From positions 186,001-250,000 of the forward strand of contig NZ_JYLD01000008.1 in assembly GCF_001043025.1 (NCBI RefSeq): 64,000 bases of DNA, in the 5' to 3' direction. A program made the translations under genes and the position numbers. The DNA comes from Pseudomonas helleri (GTDB lineage: Bacteria > Pseudomonadota > Gammaproteobacteria > Pseudomonadales > Pseudomonadaceae). Positions 16,649-24,638 of the stretch are shown here, in pieces. Each line of letters opens with the position of its first letter. The first letter of the stretch is position 1. The notes beneath the pieces were generated by a model. That model searched no databases and was not told the origin of the DNA. It saw only the letters and a program-made list of their open reading frames with translations.

Positions 16649-17192
16649 ACGGGCGTTCCTTACTGTGCGCGCTGTGGCCAGAGTCGTGGGTGGCGACGCT
16701 TGAGGCCAGGTGAACGATGGCATCCTTGACCAGGCGATGAGCGCTGGAAAGCGAGATTTTGAGATGATCGGCGGTTTGCTGCAATGTGAAACCACCCAGG
16801 CGATGCATCTCTACAGCGATGCGCATTTGCTCGGGCAGGCTGGCCAGCGTAGCAGCAATACGGCTGGCGTCATCACTGTGCACCACCCGTTGCTCGGGCG
16901 ACAACTCGTAACCGGGGCGCATCCATTGTGGTGGCGACTGCTGCTGACGTTTCTCTGCGGCCTGGCGGCGAACGGCGTCCAGGGCCAGATTGCGGACGAT
17001 GCGATACAGATACGCCACGGGTTGCTCGACGACCTCTTCAGTGCTGGCGCAAAAGCGCAAAAAGGCATCCTGCACCACATCTTCAGCGCGCGCGTGATCA
17101 CCCACTACCACCTTGGCGTAGTTGATCAAAGCAATGCGATGCTCGAGATAGAGTTGCAGCCTGGCGTTGGAGTCGTTCACGGGTGAACTCAA
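16641..17192 (-). CDS. hxuI: ECF sigma factor, FecI family (HxuI-like)
   Basis: A 183-residue ECF sigma. Region 2: VVGDHARAEDVVQDAFLRF and PVAYLYRIVRNLALDAVRR; region 4: LPEQMRIAVEMHRLGGFTLQQTADHLKISLSSAHRLVKDA. The frame opens with TTG 17192; a GTG at 17180 (VNDSNARL) is an equally possible start and neither has a strong ribosome site. A Fur-box-like palindrome lies about 40 bp upstream. Gene order sigma, FecR, STN receptor, TonB reads as one iron-controlled operon with an internal sigma-dependent step at the receptor. Confidence 0.88.
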   Translation of the reverse strand: MSSPVNDSNARLQLYLEHRIALINYAKVVVGDHARAEDVVQDAFLRFCASTEEVVEQPVAYLYRIVRNLALDAVRRQAAEKRQQQSPPQWMRPGYELSPEQRVVHSDDASRIAATLASLPEQMRIAVEMHRLGGFTLQQTADHLKISLSSAHRLVKDAIVHLASSVATHDSGHSAHSKERPYA

Positions 17193-17228
17193 AAGTGATG
17201 AGCCTGAAAGCGCGGCGACGTTAATTTA

Positions 17229-17247
17229 ATTGAGAGTAATTATCAAT
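17229..17247. promoter_or_regulatory. Predicted Fur box before the second ECF sigma gene
   Basis: ATTGAGAGTAATTATCAAT is an imperfect 19-bp palindrome with ATTGA/TCAAT ends and a TAATTATCA core similar to the Fur consensus. It sits about 37 bp upstream of the sigma start. Confidence 0.7.
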
Positions 17248-17363
17248 ACCGTTGTTTGTGTGGGAATACCCCACCTGCCACAAAACGGCTGCCCCGTCAT
17301 CGAATCCGCGCTATCGCGCAGCAAACAGGCCATCAAATATCTTCAGCATCCCCCCAATCGGTT

Positions 17364-17383
17364 CCCTCTCCTTCGGGAGAGGG
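17364..17383. repeat. Short hairpin CCCTCTCC-TTC-GGGAGAGGG
   Basis: CCCTCTCCTTCGGGAGAGGG forms a tight hairpin and is followed by CTAGGGTGAGGG. This sequence is a common dispersed element in proteobacterial intergenic DNA. Confidence 0.6.
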
Positions 17384-17450
17384 CTAGGGTGAGGGGGGCT
17401 CTTGATGTGAGTGCATATCCATGCCGGGAGACCCACTGCGCGAAACCTCC

Positions 17451-17886
17451 ACTCGGCCTCCCGAAGGGGCGGGTAGATCAAGATCAAAAACCAGATCACA
17501 AGCCAGATCAAAAGATCGCGAGCAAGCTCGCTCCTACAGTGACCGGTTCAGGTTTGCTCTAGGCTTAGAAATACTCCACAAACCGGTAGGAGCGAGCTTG
17601 CCTCGCGATCTTTTGATCTTTTAACCCTGTAGTCGCTGCCGAAGGCTGCGATCGAGAGGGTGAGCCGCTGCTCGGAATTTTCACTCGGCCCCGAAGGGGC
17701 GGGTAGATCAAGATCAAAAACCAGATCACAAGCCAGATCAAAAGATCGCGAGGCAAGCTCGCTCCTACAGTGGCAGGGTCAGGTTTGCTCTAGGCGTAGA
17801 AAAATACTCCACAAACCGGTAGGAGCGAGCTTGCTCGCGATCTTTTGATCTTCTTAACCTGTAGTCGCTGCCGAAGGCTGCGATCG
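17451..17886. repeat. Two tandem copies of a ~205-bp unit containing inverted TAGGAGCGAGCTTGC repeats
   Basis: The unit runs from ACTCGGCC (17451 and 17683) to GGCTGCGATCG (about 17654 and 17886), with a period of about 232 bp. Each copy has an inward and an outward arm: AAAGATCGCGAG...CTCGCTCCTA and TAGGAGCGAGCTTGC...GCGATCTTTTGATC, so each can fold as a long REPIN hairpin. The stretch 17193-17986 otherwise holds only the Fur box and the small hairpin; I see no gene in it. Confidence 0.85.
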
Positions 17887-17986
17887 CGAGGCAAGGTGAA
17901 TGAAATACGGGTCTGCACTGGCATTCAGGCAAGCCCGCCAGTTAAGGTGCTGCAATCCTTTCGCCTTCTACCAAGGATCTGTTGTG

Positions 17987-18676
17987 ATGAATACACCGCG
18001 TACTGTTGTCGGCCCGATCAAGGCCGTGATTTTTGATATGGACGGTTTGTTGCTGGATACCGAAGGCATTTACTCCGAAGTCACGCAGATCGTCGTCGAA
18101 CGTTATGGCCGCACGTATGACTGGAGCATCAAGCAGCACATCATCGGGCGCGGTGCCCAGGACCTGGCTGAGTACATTGTCAAAGCGCTGGATCTGCCGA
18201 TTACCTGGCAAGAGTTCCTCAAGGCGCGCGAGCCGCTGATGGCCGGGTACTTTTCCAAGGCTCTCGCCATGCCAGGGGCTGAAGCGCTGGTGCGGCACTT
18301 GAAGGCGCACAACATCCCGATTGCCGTGGGCACCAGTTCAACCAGCAGCGGCTTTGGCCACAAAACCACGTTGCATCGCGACTGGTTTGCGCTGTTCGAC
18401 ACTATCGTTACGGCCGATGACCCTGAGGTGGGCGCAGCCAAACCCTCGCCCGACATCTTCTTGACCGCTGCCCGCCGCCTCGGCGTTGCGCCACAGGATT
18501 GCCTGGTGTTTGAAGACTCGCCGTTTGGCGTAACCGCCGCCAAGGCCGCCAGCATGACTGCCATCGCCGTACCCGATGCCGCCATGCCCGACAGCAAGTA
18601 CCACCACGCAGACCTGATTATTCGCCAGTTGCCAGAGTTTGATCTGGGCGCCTACGGTCTGCCGCCGCTGCGCTGA
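17987..18676 (+). CDS. HAD-superfamily sugar-phosphate/pseudouridine-phosphate-type phosphatase
   Basis: A 229-residue HAD subfamily I hydrolase. Motif I is VIFDMDGLLLDTE (nucleophile Asp in DMD), motif II is GTSSTSS, motif III Lys lies in AAKPSPDIFLTAA, and motif IV is LVFEDSPFGVTAAKAA. The cap-1 helical domain (about 25-90) places it with beta-phosphoglucomutase-like and GS1/HDHD1-like phosphatases. ATG 17987 has AAGGA 9 bp upstream; a longer frame back to 17900 crosses repeat DNA. Substrate unknown; sugar phosphates or pseudouridine 5'-phosphate are the family's usual ones. It stands alone, convergent with the next gene. Confidence 0.85.
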   Translation: MNTPRTVVGPIKAVIFDMDGLLLDTEGIYSEVTQIVVERYGRTYDWSIKQHIIGRGAQDLAEYIVKALDLPITWQEFLKAREPLMAGYFSKALAMPGAEALVRHLKAHNIPIAVGTSSTSSGFGHKTTLHRDWFALFDTIVTADDPEVGAAKPSPDIFLTAARRLGVAPQDCLVFEDSPFGVTAAKAASMTAIAVPDAAMPDSKYHHADLIIRQLPEFDLGAYGLPPLR

Positions 18677-18701
18677 TAGGCGAGCTGAATCGACACGGCG
18701 G

Positions 18702-20120
18702 TTACATCAACGCCAGGATACGTTGGCCCAGCGCTTGAGCGCTGGCCAGCGAGTCGATATTGGCGAAGCCCAGCAGCAACCCCGAAGGCTTGTCCGCACC
18801 TTGGTGCCATTCGCTCAACGCTTCGGCAAACAGCCCGGCCTCGCGCATGCGCTGCACCATCAGGCTGTCTGCGCAGGACGCGTTGAGCCGCAGGATGAGG
18901 TGCATCCCGCCGGGGTTGGCGTCAATTTGGATCCGCTCGCCAAGCACGCTCTTAAGCCCGTTCACCGCCATCGCCCGACGCTCGCTGTAGAGCTTGCGCA
19001 TGCGCTGGATATGGCGCCCGAAATGCCCTTCAGCCATAAAGGTTGCGACGATGGCCTGGTTTAATTCCGGGCAACCGCCCTGGAAGATTTTGCAGCTTTC
19101 TTCAAAACGCTCAACCAGCGCCGCAGGAACGACCACGTAGGCCAGGCGCATGCCCGGAAACAGCACCTTGCTGAAGGTGCCGCTATAGAGCACGCGACCT
19201 TCACGGTCCAGGCTCTTGAGGGCGGGGAGCGGGCGGCTGACGTAGCGGTATTCGCCGTCGTAATCGTCTTCGACGATCCAGGCGTTTTGCTGGCTCGCCC
19301 ACTCCAGCAACGCCAACCGTCGTGGCAATGAAAGCGACACGCACAAAGGGCTTTGATGCGCAGGGGTAACCACGGCGGCGCGGGCGTTATGGCCGATTTC
19401 AAGGGCCGTTGAAACTTGCAGGCCGTCTTGATCAACGGGCACCGCAACCGGCGTGATATGCAGGCTTTGCAGCAGGCGCCGGGTCGGCGGATAGCCAGGG
19501 TCTTCAACCAACACGCGGTCGGCGGGTTTGAGCAAGGTGTGGGTGATCAGCGACAGCGTCTCCCGATAACCTGCGGTGACAAAAACTTGAGCCGGTGAGC
19601 AGGCGATTCCGCGCGCCACCTGCAAGTACGTGGCAATTGCTGCGCGCAGCGCCTGCAAGCCATAGACCGAAGGGTTGGCCATGTCTTGGGGCTGTGTGCC
19701 GCGCACGCAACGGGCGCCGATTTGCGCCCATATTTTTCTGGGGAAGGCATCCAGCGCCGGCACGCCCATTTGAAATGGCAGCACTGCCGACTGTTGGCGG
19801 ATCGCCTGATGCGGCGCTGCCTGTGCGATGGCGGAGGCGGGCGGTGAAGAGCTTGTGCCGCTAATGCCGTCAGCCACTCGCGTACCGGCCTGACCACATG
19901 CCACCAGGTAGCCTTCAGAGGTGAGCAGGGAATAGGCGTTGTCGATGGTGCCACGGGCCAGCCCCAATTCTTTGGCCAATGCTCGGGCTGCGGGCACGCG
20001 GTCACCCGGCTTGAGCAGGCCGGTGTTGATGGCTTCGCGAAAGCGCCAATAGAGCTGACGGTAAATCGGCTCGCTGGAGGCGGGGTCAAGCGCCGATAAA
20101 CTGGGGACAGAGGTTTGCAT
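18702..20120 (-). CDS. MocR-type GntR regulator with aminotransferase-like domain
   Basis: A 472-residue fusion: an N-terminal GntR winged helix (about 14-85, PIYRQLYWRFREAINTGLLKPGDRVPAARALAKELGLARGTIDNAY) and a C-terminal fold-type I aminotransferase domain (about 110-470). PLP features are visible: DPGYPPTRR, EDDYDGEYRY and SGTFSKVLFPGMRLAY with the Schiff-base Lys. MocR proteins use PLP or an amino-acid-PLP adduct as a signal, as PdxR and GabR do. ATG 20120 is the family's N-terminus. It is divergent from the AhpD-like gene at 20243, which is its probable target. Confidence 0.9.
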   Translation of the reverse strand: MQTSVPSLSALDPASSEPIYRQLYWRFREAINTGLLKPGDRVPAARALAKELGLARGTIDNAYSLLTSEGYLVACGQAGTRVADGISGTSSSPPASAIAQAAPHQAIRQQSAVLPFQMGVPALDAFPRKIWAQIGARCVRGTQPQDMANPSVYGLQALRAAIATYLQVARGIACSPAQVFVTAGYRETLSLITHTLLKPADRVLVEDPGYPPTRRLLQSLHITPVAVPVDQDGLQVSTALEIGHNARAAVVTPAHQSPLCVSLSLPRRLALLEWASQQNAWIVEDDYDGEYRYVSRPLPALKSLDREGRVLYSGTFSKVLFPGMRLAYVVVPAALVERFEESCKIFQGGCPELNQAIVATFMAEGHFGRHIQRMRKLYSERRAMAVNGLKSVLGERIQIDANPGGMHLILRLNASCADSLMVQRMREAGLFAEALSEWHQGADKPSGLLLGFANIDSLASAQALGQRILALM

Positions 20121-20242
20121 GGTGAGGCCTGCACGGGTGAGCACAATCATGGTCCAGCCATGGAGCTGAATCATGGCCCTTTGTGACAGGGCCAAGAAAC
20201 CGCACTATGGCGCCACTCCACTTATCAATGCAAGGGCAGACC

Positions 20243-20695
20243 ATGAGCACGCGTATCGACTACTCCAAAGCATCCCCTGAAGCCTTCAAAGCGTTCGGCG
20301 GTGTGCACGTTGCACTGCAAAACGGCGATCTCTCCAAAATGCTTATCGACCTGGTGTTCCTCAGAGTGTCGCAAATCAATGGCTGCGCTTACTGCATCGA
20401 CTTGCACTCGCGTGACTTGCTCAAACTGGGCATGACTGTCGACAAGCTGTTGTTGGTGCCGGTGTGGCACGAAGCCCAATCGCTGTTTACCGCCCGCGAG
20501 CAAGCAGCACTGGCATGGGCCGAAAGCGTCACCCGGGTTGAGCAGACTGGTGTGCCTCAGGCTGACTATGACGCGGTAACCGCCGAGTTCAACGACAAAG
20601 AGCTGGCTGAACTGACCTATGCCATCAGCCTGATGAATGCTTACAACCGACTGGGCGTGGCGTTCCGTATGGTGCCGACGGCAGCCAAAGCTTGA
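20243..20695 (+). CDS. Carboxymuconolactone decarboxylase-family (AhpD-like) protein
   Basis: A 150-residue all-helical protein with the AhpD core: QINGCAYCIDLHSRD gives the redox pair C48/C51 and the following His55. AhpD-like proteins are alkylhydroperoxidase-type disulphide redox enzymes; the CMD superfamily name does not imply decarboxylase activity here. ATG 20243 follows AAGGGCAG. The divergent MocR regulator shares the 122-bp promoter region, a gene pair often seen in pseudomonads. Physiological role unknown. Confidence 0.85.
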   Translation: MSTRIDYSKASPEAFKAFGGVHVALQNGDLSKMLIDLVFLRVSQINGCAYCIDLHSRDLLKLGMTVDKLLLVPVWHEAQSLFTAREQAALAWAESVTRVEQTGVPQADYDAVTAEFNDKELAELTYAISLMNAYNRLGVAFRMVPTAAKA

Positions 20696-20729
20696 GATGA
20701 AATTGGCGAGTACGCCCTTGGCGTACTCG

Positions 20730-21320
20730 CTATTGCTGCAGTTTGCGTTTACGAAATTCAGCCACTTTATGGCGGTTGCCACACAGCGCCATGCTGCACC
20801 AACGGCGTTTGTGAGCCTTGGTGCGGTCATAAAACCACAGCACGCAGTCCGGGTGTTCGCAGGTGCGAATCAACTCGGCATCGGCATTCACCAGCAAGTC
20901 AGCGGCGGCTTCAGCGATCGGCGCCAGAAACTGTTCCGCCGTTTGCTGTTTGTGCAGGCGTTGCAGGCTGAGTTCGCCCGCTTCGTTCCAGGCCAGTTGC
21001 GGGTAACTCACCGCCTTGCGCAAAAAGGTGTTCAGCGCAGCGGGATCCCCTTGCTGCCCCGTCTTACGTTGCTCCAGCAGATCACGGATCACTTCTCGCA
21101 GATGCCGTGCGGCTGTCAGCAGGGCGCCTTCCTCAAACTCGGGTATTTCCCCCGGCGCAAACCATTCAAGACGCACGAGCCAGCGTTTGACGTCGGCATC
21201 GCTTTGCCAAAAGTCGACCGGTACAGCCTCGACATTGGCTCGGGTGTTGAGCATGTCCAGCACGGGATGGTCAGCCAGTACATACGGCTCTAGCGGTGGA
21301 GTGGCGGGGGTGGCGCTCAT
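20730..21320 (-). CDS. CGNR zinc-finger (ABATE-domain) regulator-like protein
   Basis: A 196-residue protein with an N-terminal ABATE/DUF1470 helical domain (about 1-135) and a C-terminal CGNR zinc finger: C-x4-C ... RRWCSMALCGNRHKVAEFRKRK, where four cysteines would bind zinc and the last basic helix would contact DNA. Members are thought to be stress-linked transcription regulators. It is transcribed away from an alpha/beta hydrolase gene at 21493, and the 172-bp gap carries four GTAACC/GGTTAC half-sites, so it probably controls that gene and itself. Confidence 0.82.
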   Translation of the reverse strand: MSATPATPPLEPYVLADHPVLDMLNTRANVEAVPVDFWQSDADVKRWLVRLEWFAPGEIPEFEEGALLTAARHLREVIRDLLEQRKTGQQGDPAALNTFLRKAVSYPQLAWNEAGELSLQRLHKQQTAEQFLAPIAEAAADLLVNADAELIRTCEHPDCVLWFYDRTKAHKRRWCSMALCGNRHKVAEFRKRKLQQ

Positions 21321-21348
21321 GGTCGGTCCTCGAAAAAGCTGGGCTATC

Positions 21349-21477
21349 GTAACCGTTAATGAGTGATCTGGGTAGTTACCTAATTAGATGGTGTAACCAT
21401 AATAATTAATTTGACAGGTTACTGATTTGGGCGCAGCTTTTTAAAAGCTAACCCGAATATTTGATTTTAATGGTTAC
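21349..21477. promoter_or_regulatory. Cluster of GTAACC/GGTTAC half-sites in the CGNR-regulator/hydrolase promoter region
   Basis: GTAACC occurs at 21349-21354 and 21393-21398; its reverse complement GGTTAC at 21417-21422 and 21472-21477. The inner two face each other with an 18-bp spacer in AT-rich DNA (AATAATTAATTTGACA). A near match, GTTACC, is at 21375-21380. This looks like a multi-site operator for the divergent regulator. Confidence 0.5.
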
Positions 21478-21492
21478 TTTAGGAGCGTCTGT

Positions 21493-22365
21493 ATGCCCAA
21501 TTCAAACCCCGTGGTGCGTTATAAACACATTGAGGCCGATGGTATTCGTGTGTTCTATCGCGAGGCCGGTGATCCGTCGGCGCCGGTGATGTTGTTGCTG
21601 CATGGTTTTCCCAGCTCTTCGCATATGTTTCGCGACCTGATCCCGTTGCTGGCGGCTCACTACCGGGTTATTGCGCCGGATTTGCCGGGCTTCGGTTTTA
21701 CTGAAGTGCCTGAGGCGCGGGGCTACAGTTACAGCTTCGATAACCTGGCAATTACCGTGGAGCATTTTGTCGATGCGTTGAAACTCACGCGGTATGCACT
21801 GTATGTGTTTGATTACGGCGCGCCGGTGGGTTTTCGTCTGGCCGTGGCACAGCCGCAGCGAGTCAGTGCGCTGGTCTCGCAAAACGGTAATGCGTACCTC
21901 GAAGGGCTGGGCGATGCCTGGGCGCCGATTCGTGCGTATTGGGCCGAGCCGACGGCGGCTAATCGTGAGGTTATCCGCAACGCGGTACTGAGCCTGGAAG
22001 GCACGCGTTATCAGTATCTGCACGGCGTTGATAGGCCAGAACTGGTGGCCCCGGAGTCATGGATGCTGGACCTGCTGTTGATGCAGCGGCCGGGCAATGA
22101 CGACATCCAGCTGGACCTGTTTCTCGACTACCGCAACAACCTGACCCTGTACCCGCAGTTTCAGGCGTTTTTCAAGGCTGCACAGGTGCCGACGCTGGTG
22201 ATTTGGGGCAAGCACGATCCGTTTTTCATCCCGCCGGGGGCTCACGCCTATAAAACCGATAATCCCAACGCGGTGGTGGAGTTGCTGGACACCGGCCACT
22301 TTGCTCTGGAAACCCACGCCGAGAACATCGCCCAGCGGATTTTGGCGGTGCTGCCACGGGTTTGA
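21493..22365 (+). CDS. Alpha/beta hydrolase, haloalkane dehalogenase/epoxide hydrolase-like
   Basis: A 290-residue alpha/beta hydrolase. The oxyanion-side HGFPSSSHMF and PDLPGFG lines are clear. At the nucleophile elbow the sequence is VFDYGAPVG, so the nucleophile is an aspartate, not a serine: this favours the dehalogenase/epoxide hydrolase branch. WGKHDPFF supplies the acid and GHFALET the histidine. Such enzymes open epoxides or C-halogen bonds through an Asp-ester intermediate. The start ATG 21493 follows TAGGAGCG. It is divergent from the CGNR regulator; the natural substrate is unknown. Confidence 0.88.
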   Translation: MPNSNPVVRYKHIEADGIRVFYREAGDPSAPVMLLLHGFPSSSHMFRDLIPLLAAHYRVIAPDLPGFGFTEVPEARGYSYSFDNLAITVEHFVDALKLTRYALYVFDYGAPVGFRLAVAQPQRVSALVSQNGNAYLEGLGDAWAPIRAYWAEPTAANREVIRNAVLSLEGTRYQYLHGVDRPELVAPESWMLDLLLMQRPGNDDIQLDLFLDYRNNLTLYPQFQAFFKAAQVPTLVIWGKHDPFFIPPGAHAYKTDNPNAVVELLDTGHFALETHAENIAQRILAVLPRV

Positions 22366-22374
22366 GCCTTGAAG

Positions 22375-22417
22375 CCCGGCAGGCTTGCCAGCAAGGGCAA
22401 GCCTGCCGGGTGCTTTT
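22375..22417. terminator. Strong hairpin terminator between convergent hydrolase and TonB receptor genes
   Basis: A perfect 15-bp stem, CCCGGCAGGCTTGCC (22375-22389) and GGCAAGCCTGCCGGG (22396-22410), with a 6-base loop, followed by a short TTTT. It lies in the 50-bp gap and can serve the + strand gene. Confidence 0.75.
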
Positions 22418-24530
22418 AGAACTTCCAGCTCACGGACGCCGTGACATTACGCGGGTCGCCAAAATTGCTTTGGGCGTAACGCACGCTGTCCAGGTACTTC
22501 TGGTTGGTCAGGTTGTCGAGGTTCAGTTGGGTGCTCCAGTGCGGGGCGATCTGGTAGCTGGCCATCAGGCCCACCAGCGCGTAGGCATCCTGGCTGGCGG
22601 CCGGGGTGGTGTCGTTCTCGACCTTGCTTTGCCATTTCAGGCTGCCACCGACCTTGACCTTGGGCGCCATCGGCAACTGGTAGGTCATGGAGGAGGTCAG
22701 CGCATTGCGCGGGATAAATTTGTTGCCGCGCTGATCATCAGCGTTGGTGATGTACACATAGGTGTAGCCGCCGCTGACTTGCAGGCCGGGGGCCAGTTCG
22801 CCCGACGCCTCCAGTTCAATCCCGCTGCTCTTGTACGACTCGCCATCGTACACATAGCCGCCCAGTGCGGGGTTGTAACCGGCATACGTCGCCACGTTGT
22901 CTTGTTGGGTGTGGAACACCGCCGCCGTGACATTCAGTTTATTGTCGAGCAAACGACCTTTGATCCCTGCCTCATAACTCTTGCCTTCCAGCGGGTCGAT
23001 AACCTTGCCCTGGGTGTTCAGGTTGTATTGCGGGTTAAAGATTTTGGTATAGCTGGCGTACACCGAGTATTGCTCACTCAGGTCGTAGATCACCCCGGCG
23101 TAAGGCGTGACCTTGCCATGAATGCTCACATCGCGGGCGGTGTCGTAGTTTTCGCCATCGCTGTCAGCGCTGAGCATGCGTGCGCCGGTGATCAGGTGCA
23201 GGTCATCGGTGAGGTTAAACCGCGCCCCGGCATAGAGGCTCTTTTGCCGATCGGTGTAGTTGGAGGTCGCGGCGTCTGTGGCAATGTTGTACGTCGGCTT
23301 GGGGATATCGCCGTTCAGGGCGTCTTGCAGCGACACCGAGGTGTAGTACGACGAGGTGCCGTACAACGAGGTTTCCTGGGTGTGCGAGCGCGCGATGTTG
23401 GCGCCGAAGGTCAACTGATGCTCACGCCCGCCAAGGCTGAAAGGGCCGCTGAAAGACAGATCGCCATCCAGCTCGCGGGTATCGTCCTTGTACTTGGAAG
23501 CCAGGCCGGTATAGCCGGTGGCCGACGCGCTGTTGCTGTAGACGTAGAACATGTTGGTGTCTTCACGGTGTTCCATCGCCGTCAAGGTCAGCGTCGACTT
23601 CCAGTCATTCTCGAAGCGGTGTTCCCACTCTGCAAAGGCGCGGGTGGTGTGCACGTCCCAATACACCCACGGCTGGGAAATATTCGAACGGGTGCTGTGA
23701 TAGTGGATCGGGTTGCCGTTGGCATCGGCCAGCGGCAGCGCGCCCCAACTGGCGCCATTGGAGTTGGACTTCTGGTCTTCGATGCCGACGGTCAGGGTGT
23801 CGCTGTCAGTCAGGTCAAAAGCCAGCAGGCCACTGAGAATGTTCTTTTCCCGGGAGTAGCGGTCGAGGTAGGAGTTGCCGGTGTCATTGGCATAAATAAA
23901 ACGGCCGCGCACATTACCTGAGTCAGTCAACGGCCCGGAAACGTCCAGGTCAACCCGGCGCTTGTCCCACGAACCGGCACTGACGCTGACGGTGGCCTGG
24001 GTGTCAGCCGTCGGCCGTTTGCGCACAAAGTTGACCGTGGCAGACGGGTTGCCGGTGCCGCTCATCAACCCGTTGGCGCCGTGCAGAATGTCCACTTGCT
24101 CGTAGGGCGCCATGTCGATATCGCCCACCAGCAATCCTCCGTTCAGCGGCATGCCCATGCCGTCGTACTGGAAGTTGGTGATGTCAAAACCGCGCGCGGT
24201 GAAGTAGGTACGGTCGGTTTCGACCTTTTGCACATTCACCCCCGGCGTGCTGTCCAGTACATCGCGAATGCTGTTGAGCTTGAAGTCATCCAGTTGCTCA
24301 CGCTTGATGCTGGTAACGCCTTGCGGAGTTTCTTGCGCGGTCAGGTTCAGGCGGGTCGTGGTGGCGCTGGGTTTGCCCTGATAGCCCTCAGGCGAGTCCT
24401 CTTCGGTGTCAGCAGCATTGACCGTGGTGGCGGGCAGGTCGACAGCGCCTTGAGCGGCGAAAGCGTGGTTGAACATACCTAAGGCAACCAACGTCAGTGC
24501 CGACGTTGGCAGGGTGAACAGTTTGTGCAT
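22416..24530 (-). CDS. TonB-dependent metallophore receptor (FhuE/FpvA-like), beside the nickel operon
   Basis: A 704-residue outer-membrane receptor with a signal peptide to about residue 25, no STN domain, a plug (about 55-175, TPQGVTSIKREQLDDFKLNSIRDVLDSTPGVNV ... HGANGLMSGTGNPSATVNFVRKRP) and a barrel ending SVSWKF. Length and plug place it with TIGR01783-type siderophore receptors. It lies 108 bp downstream of nikE in the same orientation, with an AT-rich gap that may hold its own promoter. Adjacency suggests uptake of a nickel- or metal-chelate; a plain ferric siderophore is the alternative. Ligand not readable from sequence. Confidence 0.88.
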   Translation of the reverse strand: MHKLFTLPTSALTLVALGMFNHAFAAQGAVDLPATTVNAADTEEDSPEGYQGKPSATTTRLNLTAQETPQGVTSIKREQLDDFKLNSIRDVLDSTPGVNVQKVETDRTYFTARGFDITNFQYDGMGMPLNGGLLVGDIDMAPYEQVDILHGANGLMSGTGNPSATVNFVRKRPTADTQATVSVSAGSWDKRRVDLDVSGPLTDSGNVRGRFIYANDTGNSYLDRYSREKNILSGLLAFDLTDSDTLTVGIEDQKSNSNGASWGALPLADANGNPIHYHSTRSNISQPWVYWDVHTTRAFAEWEHRFENDWKSTLTLTAMEHREDTNMFYVYSNSASATGYTGLASKYKDDTRELDGDLSFSGPFSLGGREHQLTFGANIARSHTQETSLYGTSSYYTSVSLQDALNGDIPKPTYNIATDAATSNYTDRQKSLYAGARFNLTDDLHLITGARMLSADSDGENYDTARDVSIHGKVTPYAGVIYDLSEQYSVYASYTKIFNPQYNLNTQGKVIDPLEGKSYEAGIKGRLLDNKLNVTAAVFHTQQDNVATYAGYNPALGGYVYDGESYKSSGIELEASGELAPGLQVSGGYTYVYITNADDQRGNKFIPRNALTSSMTYQLPMAPKVKVGGSLKWQSKVENDTTPAASQDAYALVGLMASYQIAPHWSTQLNLDNLTNQKYLDSVRYAQSNFGDPRNVTASVSWKF

Positions 24531-24638
24531 GATCTGCGAGTACTCCGGATGTGGAACTGCGTAGCCGAAATCGGTTACAAAGTTTTACATCTATACGGAT
24601 GCAAATCATTTCTATTTACAAATCTTTACCATTTGTAT

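Noticed and set aside
17230-17848. Several 60-110-codon frames in the repeat region
   Set aside because: They arise from duplicated repeat DNA read on either strand and have no ribosome sites.
22362-23921. A 519-codon open frame antisense to the TonB receptor
   Set aside because: Composition is that of a shadow frame, and the receptor on the other strand is complete.
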